From the NCBI GenBank assembly GCA_963082975.1, contig OY720347.1:15110225-15174224 (forward strand): a DNA stretch of 64,000 bases. Reading direction: 5' to 3'. The notes beneath the pieces were generated by a model. It was not told where the DNA came from. It did no database searches and saw only the letters and a list, made by a program, of their open reading frames with translations. Made by a program: the position numbers and the translations under genes. Shown here piece after piece: positions 1 through 12,629 of the stretch (position 1 is the stretch's first letter; every line of letters starts with the position of its first letter). Source of the stretch: Labia minor. Lineage: Eukaryota; Arthropoda; Insecta; Dermaptera; Spongiphoridae.

Positions 1-349
1 TAGTAGACAAGATGTTTAATAGATCACTAGGTAACTTTATAAGAAGCTTTATTCGAATTCAGGCAAATGTTCTATAAATGACTCACTGGAACAACTTTCG
101 CGATTACTTACTAAAAAAAAGTTGTTTTTTTTTAAGTTAAGATCTAGTGGGAAAGTAAAGTTTGCAGATTTTCTTATTTATTTTCTTCAACCCAGGCTGG
201 AACGTTTTATTACGATACTAATTCTGACTGAATCTACTGCGAACTTTAAATCAGCCTCTAAAATGGTCCAACACGAACCAAACCCGAAATGATAAGAAAA
301 AGCGAAAAGTTTCAAAATGGTGTAATAAACACCTAGATATTTAAGGATC

Positions 350-382
<33 letters not shown>

Positions 383-539
383 AATTTCTAAATAATAATA
401 CAATATTAAGATTGCCTAGATTTTTTAAAGAAGAATTTTAAAAGAATTAAAAATGTGAAATAATATAGAGTAGGAGAAAAGAACTACAAAATTCTTATTG
501 AGTTATTCAAAGTTTATCCCCTCATATATAACAATTATA

Positions 540-1262
540 ACGAAGGCAACACGGTGGTTTTCACAACAAATGCTTCACATGTCCACCGTTATTCCTCAAC
601 AATAGCTGTAGTCGAAGAACAATGTGTTAAACATCACTGTACAGCATATATGTATTGATGTTGAGACATTGACGTTGGGTGTTATCTTTGAGCATCCCTA
701 ACGACGTCGGTTGATCGCGGTAGACTTGCCACTTCAGGTAACTCTAGAGCCAATAATCACGGGGGCCAACTGAGGAAAGTGGCGGCTCAGCACGCGATCA
801 TCACCAAAAGAGCTTTCAAATGTCTAGCAATATGGGGTGAAGCGCCATCCTGCATAAATATCGTACGATCCAGCAGGTGTTTAGCCGCTATGTTCGGGAT
901 GATGTGATTCTGTCTCTCTCACCCGTCACGGTAACAGTTACATATCCAGAATCACGCAATTCCTCAAAGAAAAAAGGACTGATAATGGTAGATGAGGTAA
1001 AGCCACACCACACCGTGACTTTCTCGTCGTACAATGGAGTTTGCTCGAATGGTCTGGGATTTTCGGTAGTCCATATTCGGCAGTTATGGGAGTTGACAGA
1101 CCAATCGTCATTTTCCGCCATCTTTTGCAACGTCCTCACTGCACCGGTTCCAGTTCTTGATGACATCTGATTTTGTACGGATAGCATCGAAGGATACGCC
1201 ATAGTGCTTCCCAAACAGAACTGTATGGAATACCAGTGGAACGTGCAACATACCCTGTATAT
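540..1262 (-). pseudogene. Decayed Tc1/mariner-type transposase
   Basis: Minus-strand words match the arthropod transposases often labelled Tc3-like. PRPFEQTPLYDEKVTVWCGF lies near 1010-1075, FMQDGASPHIARHL near 800-870 (the second catalytic Asp block, QDGA-x-x-H), and NNGGHVKHL near 560-590, close to the usual C-terminus. These words fall in different frames with stops between them, so the gene is dead. The N-terminal DNA-binding domain is not recognisable upstream of about 1260. No clear terminal inverted repeats or TA duplications were found. Confidence 0.75.
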
Positions 1263-2908
1263 ATATACTTTATGTGGATATATGTAGATAGTAGAAAAAA
1301 GCTATTGAAGAGTAAACATCTTTTTTGTTGACATAACCAGGTCCTGAAAAGAACCGAAAAAGTGGCTTAGGTGACTTATCACTAAGCAACGAATGCTATC
1401 CTGAGTTTAAATACACTCTGTGGGGCTTCATGACAAAAGGAAATGAAAAAAAATCTTGAATATATATATAAGATTATATAAGATTAATAATTGTTGATAT
1501 ATGGAGAAGATAAAAAGCTGATTTATGTAAACATAAGAGCGTAGGCCCATATTTATTAAAATTAAGTTGGTATTATCATTATAGACAATATACTAAGCTT
1601 TATGTATATAAATATTTTTTAGAAATAAATTTATATAAAATGATTTTTGTGTAAAATGTGTATTAATTACGTAGAAGCCTTGCATTTCTCAATCTTTTAT
1701 TTTTGACAAATTGACGAGTAAAATTTGTGAATCATAAATTATATAAATTTAAAATTAGTTTATAATATATTTTTATTTTGTCATTTTATAAATTAAAATT
1801 GTATTATTATTTATTGAATAAGAAAATTTGTATCGTCGATTGGAAAAACAACAACAAACGCCGGTGGAATTACAGCCCTGATTTTTAACATTTTATTGAG
1901 TCCCGTGGCGTTTTCAAAAACTTTAGGAAAGAAATTAAATTAATATCTTAGTTAAATTTTCTATTTATGATAATCTTATTTCTCTTTTTTAAACAAAAAA
2001 ACAATCAATAAAATTGATTGAAATCACATTCCCACTGAATTCAAAATTAATAATTAAAAATTAAATTTTGTACCTTGTGAGAGTACAAATAGCGACAGAA
2101 AACGTTGATAAAACCCGGCCAGATCCTTGTCTTTTCGACCAACTACCAGTCTATCGATACCTTTGGATAGGTGGTTTCAGGCAAACTTTTACTTGTGAGT
2201 TTGGTTTTCAATTTATAAATTGCAAGCGAGTTTCTTAATAAGAAATTCAATCATAAAATTAGTTTAAGACTAAAACTGATTTGAAATGATGTGCAAAAAT
2301 CATTCTTTCATATTTCTTAAAATTTTATAAATACTAATATTTACAAAAATGATCTTTTTACTGACATATCATTTTTAAAAAATATATCTTATCTTATTAT
2401 TCTTATCTTATTATGCTAGCTAAAATTGTATATATCTATATTTCTATATATATTGGTTCTCAAAAACCGCTCTAACGATTTTTTTTCAAATTCACACTAG
2501 ATATAGTATTTATAAAGAAAAATTAAGTTTTATTGATCATATCTCTTGAAACATACAGCTTCATTATTTATTTCTTAATTAAAAATTATATATGGGTGAC
2601 GTCATACTCCCGCCTTTTTTTAAAGGATATTGTATTAATATTTTTTTTATATTTAAAATATTTTAAAATTTTTTATTTAATTTCGAAATAAAATTAAAAA
2701 TATATATTTTAATAATATTTTATAATTATAAATTACGATATATATTTATCATTCTTCCAATAAAAAAAAAATATTCATGCACTTAGAAACATATCTAATA
2801 ATACATATTTATGTATTATTGAAGACCCCAAGTTACATTCACTTTAATCAGATTGATGCAATGATGCAACATTTAATAATTGTAATAAATAATTAAAGAA
2901 TTGTATAT
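1263..2908. other. AT-rich sequence, no gene seen
   Basis: Long A/T runs and TA-rich tracts predominate. A less AT-rich patch near 1850-1920 and another near 2095-2180 have no recognisable coding content. Nothing assignable was seen. Confidence 0.5.
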
Positions 2909-3010
2909 CAGCTCGGTGTCTCAAGTATTAATATTATCAGCCAAACCCAATATAATAATGAATTATTTTTTTTTAACTTAATTACCTAGCCGAGGCTCGG
3001 GGTCCCGGTG
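2909..3010 (+). repeat. Direct repeat copy 1 with a G+C-rich hairpin
   Basis: This unit of about 100 bp begins CAGCTCGGTG and ends GGTCCCGGTG. It recurs in the same orientation at 3154-3252. It holds a shared stretch with the word ATTATCAGCCAAACCCAAT, followed by a T-run. Near its end lies the block GCCGAGGCTCGG, an inverted repeat that is imperfect here and perfect in the second copy. Confidence 0.75.
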
Positions 3011-3153
3011 TGATCTTAATATATTGTCAGAATTAGATAAATAATGTAGAGAGAAAAATTATTTAAAAATAGATATTTATTTAAATGAAATAAAATTATT
3101 TAATTTACAGAATGAAAATGTCTATAATAATGTCTAAACATTTTTTCGAGCGA

Positions 3154-3252
3154 CAGCTCGGTATCCCAGGTATTAATATTATCAGCCAAACCCAATAATA
3201 ATGAATCATTTTTTTTAATTTAAGTACCGAGCCGAGGCTCGGGGTCCCGGTA
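3154..3252 (+). repeat. Direct repeat copy 2 with a G+C-rich hairpin
   Basis: This is the second copy of the unit at 2909. It contains CCGAGCCGAGGCTCGG, seven bases pairing across a 2-nt spacer. An outer GTACCG at about 3224 pairs with CGGTAC at about 3248. GCTCGGTA at the left end also pairs with TACCGAGC inside. The pair could be two insertions of one small element or a local duplication. No family was recognised. Confidence 0.75.
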
Positions 3253-3308
3253 CTGGCTAAGAAAAAGGTTAAATATTGGGTATCAGCAAAACGATAGAGC
3301 ATAAATAA

Positions 3309-3894
3309 ATCCACTCGACTATCTCGCAATTTGAATTGTATTAAATAACATATTATATGTAAATTAAATTTAATTAATTATAAATTAAAATTAATAATTA
3401 ATATTTATTAAACCAGCGCATGTTTGGCTCTTTGTTGATGGCACCATGGCACGTGTTGGCGTGTGAGAATTGCAGTGTTCAAAAATTAATTCCGTTACTT
3501 TCAGCGATTCAATCAAGCTGAAAATCTATATATAGCAGTTTTATACAATTTTTAATCATTTGAAAAACTATATCTTTATTTTTACGGTCACTTGAGAGGA
3601 AAAAAAAATAAAAACGTGGTAGGTAATGACCCTCTTCCGGATGAGCTACATTTCCCAAAAGTTGATAGAAAACTACGAATTTTGAATAATGCTCGTATAC
3701 CAAATTTAATATTTCTAGCTCAAACCGTGTCTTGTCAACATACATACACACATGCATACAACACACACACACACACACATTTTTCTCAACCTTAGTAAAA
3801 ATGATTCAGGAACCTTTAAACCGTATAAAAACATGAAAATCTTGAAATCGAAAATTTTCGTGATCGCAATACTATCTCTGGCGAGATAGTAAAA
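3309..3894 (-). mobile_element. Family A (HINE-like) copy A1
   Basis: On the minus strand it starts TTTTTACTATCTCGCC and runs through the CA-rich microsatellite and the conserved core, which includes the word ACCAAATTTAATATTTC. It ends at the inverse subterminal repeat GCGAGATAGT, then CGAGTGGA. The 3' stem-loop is cut off at the boundary. See the findings for the shared architecture. Confidence 0.8.
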
Positions 3895-4574
3895 ACAACA
3901 TATAAACAATATCATATTTATATAATAATTTAATATTATTTAAATAAATAAGCAAATGGGAGATTCTACTATTACTAATAATAATCATATAATCAATAAT
4001 TAAAAATAAAATTTTAAAATCCAATCCTATAGAAAAAGTTGAACAAATTTTCGAAATTATCAGAAACACTAAAAAATATCTTAAAGTAAAATAAATTATA
4101 TATTTAAATATTTATTTAAAATTTTTAATACAATATTTTATTAGAATATTAGAATATTACGAGCGAAATAAGAAACAAATATATGAAACTACTACCTATA
4201 AAGTTGGAAACAATCAATATTATAATGTATTAACCGATAGTAACTGATTTTAGGGGGAATAGACGTTATCATTGATATATCCTATATATATATATATATA
4301 TATTTAGGATATACATTGTTATTTAATTTGCTTTACTATTAAATATGCATTTAAATTGTAATCTCAATCAGCTTTAGAGGGACCTAATTATTATATTATT
4401 AGAATGGTGGTGATATTGCGGCAGGATTGTGGTTTCGCATTGATTCAATTTAATGGGTACAATTATTTTTAATTACTTGCGATTATCGATTACTTATTAA
4501 GATAAAAAAAAATAAAATTATTATTTTTTTTATAAAAATAATAAAGTATATTTGTTCACTAGACCTAATTAGAA

Positions 4575-4673
4575 TTTTTACTATAGCGCCAGAAAATTTT
4601 CGATAGCGAGATTTTGATGTTTTTATACGTTTTGAAGGTTCCTCAATCATTTTCACTAAGGTTGAGAAAAATG

Positions 4674-4704
<31 letters not shown>

Positions 4705-5224
4705 CTGTCTGTCTCTGTGTGTGTATCTATGTATGTATGAGTGTGTGTTTGTAGACAATATTACGCACTAGAATAATGAAATTTGGTACACACACATTAT
4801 TCAAAATTCTTAGTTTTCTATTAACTTTTGAGAAATGTAACTCAACCGGAAGAGGGTCATTACCTACCACGTTTTGATTTTTTTTCCTCTCAAGTGACCG
4901 TAAAAATAAAGATATATGTTTGATAATTTTTCATATGATTAAAAATTGTATATATTGTATGTATATAACTGCTATATATGGAATTTCAGCCTGATCGAAT
5001 CGCTGAAAGTACCAGAATTAATTTTTTAACACTGCAATTCTCACGCGCCATCACGTGACGTGGAGCCATCAACAAAGAGTCAAACACGCGCTGGTTTAAT
5101 AAATATTATTTATTGATTTTAATTAATAATTTAATTATTTTAATTTAATTTAAATATAATATATGTTATTTAATCCAATTCAAATTGCGAGATAGTCGAG
5201 TGGAGACACTCCACAGCTTATTAT
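4575..5224 (+). mobile_element. Family A copy A2
   Basis: The start TTTTTACTATAGCGCC is a diverged subterminal repeat. A (CT)n(GT)n tract at 4675-4750 replaces the CA tract of other copies. The 3' end is intact: GCGAGATAGT, then stem-loop TGGAGACACTCCA, then the CTTATT end type. This is the longest family A copy here. Confidence 0.82.
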
Positions 5225-7395
5225 TTATTAATTTTGTTGAATGTACATATATTTAAAATATATGTATTTACAATTAAGATATATTTAATTAAAAAAATTT
5301 ATACTCTTAACCTTTAAATAATATAGGAGTAATATATATTAGTAAATAAAGATCCTTAAGAATCAACTTTTATTAAATAATAAAATTAATTCAATTTAAC
5401 TTAACTTTCTTACAAATTTTTAAAAATATGTATAATTACCAAAATACAACTGATACAATGTTAATTTACAAGATAATAATTTATTTATTCTATTGTTTTT
5501 GTCATATACTCATTCTATTGATGTAAGAGCGAATATTGATTCAAAGGTAAAGGGATTAAATTTATAATGAAATGTGTATATTATTATTAATAATATTACA
5601 GCTGTTGTTGACAGTTAACTTACATTCCAGTTCTGTTAAGTAATTTAGAGATAAAAATAAAATATTTAATGTTTATTAAAAAAAAAATCATATAAACTGA
5701 AAATAAAAAAAAAATTGATATATGGTCCATCCTAAACATCTTATATATATTTATATAAATATTCATTTTAAAACGAACTCCAGAATAATTTTATTTATTA
5801 ACTACATCTTGTTTGAGAGAACCAACCATACGTTAGCAAATAATTATAATATATCATAATTTTCTTTGAAAAATAAATTTAATTAAAAAGATTATAGCTA
5901 TATATTTGAACAATTTTGTGGGTGACGTGGTATATACATATATATTTTTAAGAGTATATATTTTTTTATTTTAATTAACTTTTTATTTATATATTAGTAT
6001 AAATATATATGTATCGTTTCTTTTCCTGTTAATTTTCAAGATGTTTTTTTTTAAATTAAAATAAACAAAACAAAAAAATTTAATTTAAAATGCAAATAAA
6101 AAGAATTCTAAATTATTTTTATTATTTTTAAATAAACTTGCATGTAAAGTAGAAAGGAAATAAAGAGCAAGAAGTGAATTATTTCAAAGAAATAGGTGTG
6201 TGTATTAAATGTATGAAATTAAAATTAATTAAATCTTTCTATTGAGTATATTTTTTCAAACATTTTAATCAATTGAATAGAAATCTGCTATTAAAGTTGC
6301 CCTTTATAGGTATACATTTATTCATTATTGTTATTGTAACTTTCAATTTTCGTGTTTATCGTTTTTATTTTCAATTTTACAATTTTTATATAATCTTATT
6401 CTGAGCGTGTTCCGGGAGTGTATTTTATATTTAGTTGTGGTGTGATCGTGTTAAGTAAGAAGACCAATCCGTGTACTGAAATAAGAGATAAAAAAAAATC
6501 TATAGTCAGTTGGCCATCTGAGCCAAAGATTGGATCAAAAATTAAGTTAGAGGGTAAGAGAAGAAGTAGACTCAAAGGTTAGTATTTAAATTCAGCCTAC
6601 TTTCAAATTAATTATATTTATATATACGAGGTCTGATATCAAGAAAAGGTGAATTTTGAATTTTTGCAAGCTGTGTACATTCGATTATCGACATTTATTG
6701 TTTTTTTTTGTTATGTTGGTACTCATATGTTGACATTATCAGCCATTTTGGCTTAGTAGTATATTTTTGACAACTGAAAAAGTTAGTCACGTGTGACGAT
6801 TGGTGTGTTCTTATTCTTTATCTTCATTAAGTCTTCTTCTAGTTGTTCTGACACTCACATTTACATCCTGAACATTTTCAAGGCTATTTATTGTCTGTAC
6901 CGCTGTAGAGAATCGGTTTCTAAGAACCCACATTTGGATAAAACTGTCATTTTTGTTCGATGTTCATCTCGGGTAACCTAATCCTGATCGCCATTGGTAT
7001 GTGTTAAGTTTTCGAAACTACTTAATCACCCGAAATATAATAGTTGCAGTTGTACGGAGATAATTAATTGACTACATCTCTGTAGCTATACCCTTAAGCG
7101 CATAACAGAACGGCTGTTATTCTAAACTGCATAATTTTGATGTCTTTAGTCTAAAAGCCATGAATGAAATGAATTTCAAGCAGATTATCAATACAAAAAA
7201 CAAAAAAAAAACAACAAGGATTAATTCTCTATATTATAAATTATAAATAATTATTTTGCCGGAAAGTAATTAATCAAATAATGATTTAAAAATGCATCTG
7301 ATTAGTTTGTGCATTTTTATAATATAAAATGTCTAAAAAATAAAATAATTTAATTTATTAAACAAATGGACAAGACATTCCACTAGAAAAAAAAC
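5225..7395. other. AT-rich sequence; one weak coding-like patch
   Basis: This is mostly A/T-rich. Around 6440-6580 the plus strand has a more even composition and an open stretch beginning VLSKKTNPCTEIRDKKKS, followed by a possible splice donor (AAAGGTTAGT at about 6577). It matches no family I know. Around 6635 a string ACGAGGTCTGATATCAAG resembles the ends of some mariner elements, but no transposase follows. Confidence 0.35.
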
Positions 7396-8156
7396 TTAAG
7401 GTAGTTTGTGACTGGCATTCCGAAGTCAAAAAAATAACTTTATTTTTTTTTATATATAAATAATTATCCAAAGCATGCTATAATAATTAATGAAAATTCA
7501 CATAAGAATTTATTCGATTCAATTTAATACGAGTTATAATTAAATAATTATAATAATGTAAAAATAAAATATTAATTGACTAGTACTCTGCTGTCACTAG
7601 ATGATATCAACTTTAAATGATTTTTAGGTTGAAATTTGAACTATAATAAACTAATTATAATTAATTATAAACTATAATGGAACCAAAAAGTATAACAAAT
7701 ATTTTTTATATTTATTAATGTTTAATATCCTTTAATTGTCACGTACCATTTATAAGTATATTAAATATTTTTAGTTATTATTTGTACTTGCTGAAGACGC
7801 CATTTTTCGCCTAGTCGAATAAACAACAGAGATAGAAGAACACATGATAATATTAAAAAATTAAATAAATGAAAACTATGTGCTAAATCGTTTTAAAATT
7901 TTTACAGTATGTATATGTTTGAGATACCGTTTTATCTATTAGAAAGATTTTTTTGTGAGGGCAAGTTTTTCATTTAAACCCTGAATTTCCGAGTTATTGA
8001 ACAAGGACACTCATATGAGCTCATGTATTTTTGCATAACTTTAATTAATTATATCTCTTAAACAGTGTGGTAAAAAAAATCTGATTTTTTCTATAGGTGT
8101 ATTTAATTATAATCTTTTGAATAAATATAAAAAATATAGGGTCACAAACACCTTAA
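7396..8156. mobile_element. Candidate TTAA-flanked DNA element
   Basis: The left end is TTAA plus GGTAGTTTGTGAC. The right end, inverted, is TTAA plus GGTGTTTGTGAC. The terminal repeats differ by one inserted base over about 13 nt. TTAA at both borders fits piggyBac-type insertion. The 760-bp interior is AT-rich with no transposase. A third GGTGTTTGTGAC word at about 8562 suggests another broken end nearby. The inverted repeats are short, so chance is possible. Confidence 0.45.
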
Positions 8157-9795
8157 ATAAATATAAACTTTCTACCCATTTCTTCTAAATTATTTATTAT
8201 ATGAGATGAACGTGTTATAAGAGTTAATATAGTAGTATAGTATTAAAGTAGTAAATTAATCAATAAATATACTACATATATATTATATCCTAGAGAGCAA
8301 TACTATCATTTAGTTATTTATTTATTTATTTATATTTTGTAAATAAACAATTAATCTAGGTGTTATCCATTTATTTATTTACAATACAAAACACAATCAA
8401 TTGAAAAAATCTAGAATAAATATTTTCCATTGTAAGAAAAACAAAAATAAAATGGATTTTTTGCTTTTATATTTGTTATTTATTTTTATTTATTTTTTTT
8501 CAACCCATCTAAGCTGTAAATATTTTAACAAATGATGATAACAAATGTCGATTTTGGATTCAGGTGTTTGTGACCGATTGTTAATGCGATCTCCATAAAT
8601 CTCAGGTGAAATTCTCTTGATATGGTGACCATTTAAATCATCAATAAAAAAAATCCAATTCTTGTTTTATTTATTTATTTTTTTTTTTTGGGGGGGGGAG
8701 AGGGAGGAGAAGGATTTCTTCTATAACATAAATTTCAATATCAAATTTGTCGAAAGTGAATTGAAGAGATTATATATATATACCATATATATATAAACTG
8801 TGAAGCTCGTATTGTGATTTCGATAGCCAATTAGTGACCACGATTGGCTTTCGGGGTTTGAATATTGTATTCGCCAATAATTAATCGAATCGTTAAAACG
8901 CACACTCCTCTGCACGCAAATGAAGTGCAAAATGCTTGTAAATTACCTGTAAACCGTTTTGTGGTAGTTTAATAACCGTTGCTCCCGTACAATTCTGAGT
9001 GGTTATAACCTCCGAGGCAATTGTGGGTGGCCAAATGGTCCAATCACAGCAAATTTTGTTTTATTTGTCGTTTGAACAAGAATAGATGCTTCCAATAATA
9101 AGCGATTTTTTTTTTATTTTGCTTATAAAAATTAATAATAATAAATAATTAACAAATAAATTAATATTCTTTTAAAAGGAATAACAATATTTTAATAGTA
9201 AAAGTTGCTCAATGGAATTTCTGTTAAGCTTTGGATTTCAAAACATTTCATTCATCGCTGACTGTGCTATTAAAAACATTTTAACAAACCAACATAAACA
9301 CAAAATATTTCATTTAAAAACAAATTACGCTTGTTAAGCCAGAGATAATAATTGATGAACCAAATCCATACATTTAATCGTAATTGATCTCAACAAAGAA
9401 ATGTTAGCCTGATGTTAAGAGTTATTGTTTTTCAATTTTAATGAATTTTTCACTATCCATTTGGATACAAGTATGTATTATATATTATTTTTATTCAAGT
9501 TTTCCATTCTGATACTGGCAATCTTGTTCATTTTTTTTTTAACTAAAGAATAATAAAATTTGATATATTTAGAGCAGAGACAGTACAGTAATTGTGGAAA
9601 TATAAAGTACTTATTTCCTGTTTTAATTATTTTGCTTTTAAAACATCGATATAAATACATATTACTATAATATACTATATACCACATGAATAAAATACAT
9701 TCCTGGGTCACAATTATTTTATTTTCCTTGTAATGGGAATTGTAACTCTCTCTCTCTCTTATAAAGTATCATAATCCATTTCATAATATAAATAC
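8157..9795. other. AT-rich sequence, no gene seen
   Basis: It contains a T-run followed by nine or more G residues near 8684-8703 and a TA-rich hairpin near 8770-8800. The stretch 8940-9060 is less AT-rich but shows no reading frame of interest. Confidence 0.5.
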
Positions 9796-10167
9796 GTGTC
9801 TGTCTGTCCGTATAGATCGACGATAGGAAGAGAAGGGTTATTTTCACACCAAATTTCACATGAGGAGATTTTTTACATATCTCCGCGAATCATGTACTTT
9901 GTATTGGTTTTATCCTCAAGAAAAATCATCTTCCTTGGTTTTTTCTTAATTTAAAATTATATGACGTCATCCAGCCATTCATGACGTCACAGCCTGGTCT
10001 TACATATATATTATAAATAAAATAAAATTTAAAATATTTATGTTATATCCATATCTGTTTTTTATTACATTACATTAATAGATATATTAAAATTATTTGA
10101 AATTGTTTCTGTAGCTGGAAATTAATTTATTTGAAACCGTGCCTGGCAACAGGTCAACTTATTTTTA
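9796..10167 (+). mobile_element. Family B (HINE-like) copy B1, 5'-truncated
   Basis: It starts in the GTCTGTCTGTCC microsatellite and continues through the second 5'-like block (GATCGACGATAGGAAG) and the two TGACGTCA octamers near 9960 and 9982. It ends CTTATT after a shortened 3' region. The inverse subterminal repeat is largely lost. Confidence 0.78.
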
Positions 10168-10489
10168 AATTTACTAATGAAACTAGTTAGAAAATATATT
10201 CCAATTTCTCTCAAGTATAATAATAATAAATTTATAAAAAAATAGAAAAATAAGTATTTATTTTTCAATATGTTTATAAATTTATAAACTTGCTCTTGTA
10301 GAAATTTTCAATCGTTAAAAAAATTATTTTTAATCATCCAATAAAGTTCAAATATAATTATTAAACGAATTTTTATTTAAAGACTACATTATTTGTAAAT
10401 ATTATTTATTAAATTAAAATAATAATTGTATAACGTTTCGATTGTTTATTCTGCAGTCGTTCTCAAGTACTGTGCGCCGACTCAAACTC

Positions 10490-11265
10490 AGTGAGTGTTT
10501 GTGTATGTAGACAAGATTACGCAAAAACGGTTTGAGCTAGAATAATGAAATTTGGTACAAACACATTATTCAAAATTCGTAGTTTTCTATCAACTTTTGA
10601 GAAATGTAGCTCATTTGGAAGAAGGTCATTATCTACCACGTTTTCATGTTTTTTTACCTCTAAACTGACCATAAAAATAAAGTTAAGTATATGTTTGATA
10701 GATTTTCCCATCATTAAAAATTGTACCTATATAAATATAAAATTTCAGCTTGATTGAATCACTGAAAGTACCAGAATTAATTTTTAAATTTTTTTAACAC
10801 GTTGACTGCCAAGTGACGTGGTTTAATCAACAAAGAGCCAAACACGCGATGGGGCGCGCGTGTATTCGATAATAATTATTTCCTTGTTTAATACATATTC
10901 AAATTGCACTATCCATATAAATACGATATATGTAATTATATAGGTACACTTTGAATATCCCATATAAGAGATGTGTAATTGGTACATCAATTACTACGTT
11001 CCCGTCGAGTACCTGGTAATGTATTTAATTTTTATCAAAACTATGATAAAAGTTAAATTTAAGTTAAAAGTTAACAAATCCTATTTCAAATAAATTTGCC
11101 CAACTCACAAAAATATAGTATTAAGCCAAATTCTTCTTATTTCAATAAAATGTTATCAGTGAAAATATAGAAAATATAGAATCAAATTTTAATTAATTTT
11201 CAAATATAGAAAAAAGCTTGATTATCCAATTTAAATTTGCGAGATAGTCAAGTGGAGATACTTTT
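10490..11265 (+). mobile_element. Family A copy A3, 5'-truncated and interrupted
   Basis: The core from GTATGTAGACAAGATTACGC to about 10860 matches other family A copies. The 3' part (AATTTGCGAGATAGTCAAGT, about 11228-11255) reappears after about 360 bp of unrelated AT-rich sequence. The 5' subterminal repeat is absent. Confidence 0.7.
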
Positions 11266-11476
11266 TATATGATTTTCAATTAATTTTTAATACTTTAAAT
11301 ACATTTTTAACAATCTTAAGTAAGAATTGATTTTAAACAATTTTTTAATACTTGTTTAATTAATCTACTCTCTTTGCTCCGCTTTATAAAATTATTTTAA
11401 AATAAAATAAATATTCCTTATTTATTTTAAAAAATATAAGTATAATATTTGTAATTTTCACCAAGTCATTATTATT

Positions 11477-11516
<40 letters not shown>

Positions 11517-12629
11517 GTTTTTTTCTCTCTATTTGATAGCTATTTGAAGATAAATGGATCGAAACCCTTAATTACTTTTAGTTATTTGAATTTTGTTTGA
11601 ATAAAGAGAAGCGATTGTATTCCCAAGTGAAGAGAACCGAGCACCCTTTTCGAAAGATTACTTGAGCTGAAAAACAATTATATATAACAAGATGATTAAT
11701 ATGACAAGCCTCTAAAAAGCAAGTTGCTCAATTGGAGAAGAATACTCCCATTATATATAAATTATAGAGTATCTATAAAATAGGCATTATGTAAAATGAT
11801 TCATTTTCCTTCATTTCTCTCAGATCATGCACATTGTATTAATAGACATGAAAAACAAAAAGGAGAGGAAAACTCATACATTGTACATTCATATATAAGA
11901 TAATTAGCACCAACCCTTCTTATATTTGTATATTCATCTTATTTTTTTTTCTCATTTTTTTGATGACACTACACCAAAAAAAAAAGTTATACTATTACAA
12001 TTTTCTTTTTTCACTCTATAAATAAATAACTCGAACCCTATTTTCTTTCAGAGGGGAATGTTATTTTCATTCAAATAAGCATATTGAATAAGCACTTGAG
12101 AAATTTTATTGTCTCGATTTGCGTTTCAAAAAGACTACCTATTTTAATGTCACTGTCATCATTGAAACAGGGTGATGATATCAACATTTTTTTTTCCAAC
12201 AGACTTGTTGACATATCTCCGAATCCAATCTGTATGCATTCTATATCAAAATCGCACCCATAAAAAAAAATCGTTCCAATTTCTCCACCCCTCCTGTTAG
12301 CTCGTTTTTTATGCCTCAATTATTATATCATAAACCGTTTTTAATCAATTTCAAATTAGAATATATAAAAATTTTTACTCTCATAAATATTTAATTATTT
12401 TTATGTCATTTTGATTTCTGGTGTCAAAGTTTTTTTTTTATTTTTGTATTAATGGCGAGAATATAGAATAAAAAAAAAATTATCATAAAAATGTAATTAA
12501 AAGAAAATATTACTAGAATGGGAATGGGAATTTATAGATAGAAAATTTTACTAGGATGAGTAACTAGTAAGATTTTGAAAATTCATCTCTGGAATTGAGA
12601 AAAAATAAATTTATTTATATATATGTTGC
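11266..12629. other. AT-rich sequence with a 33-nt poly(T) tract
   Basis: A homopolymer T tract spans 11479-11511. The rest is AT-rich with no recognised feature. Open frames here are short and featureless. Confidence 0.55.

Noticed and set aside
2590-2625. A family B fragment, because of GGGTGACGTCAT
   Set aside because: Only the octamer and a few bases match. Neighbouring family B sequence is absent.
3509-3915. Frames rich in Cys-Val or His-Thr near CA/GT repeats
   Set aside because: They are translations of simple repeats in family A and not proteins.
6630-6980. A mariner element starting with ACGAGGTCTGATATCAAG
   Set aside because: Only one end-like string was seen. No inverse partner and no transposase words follow.
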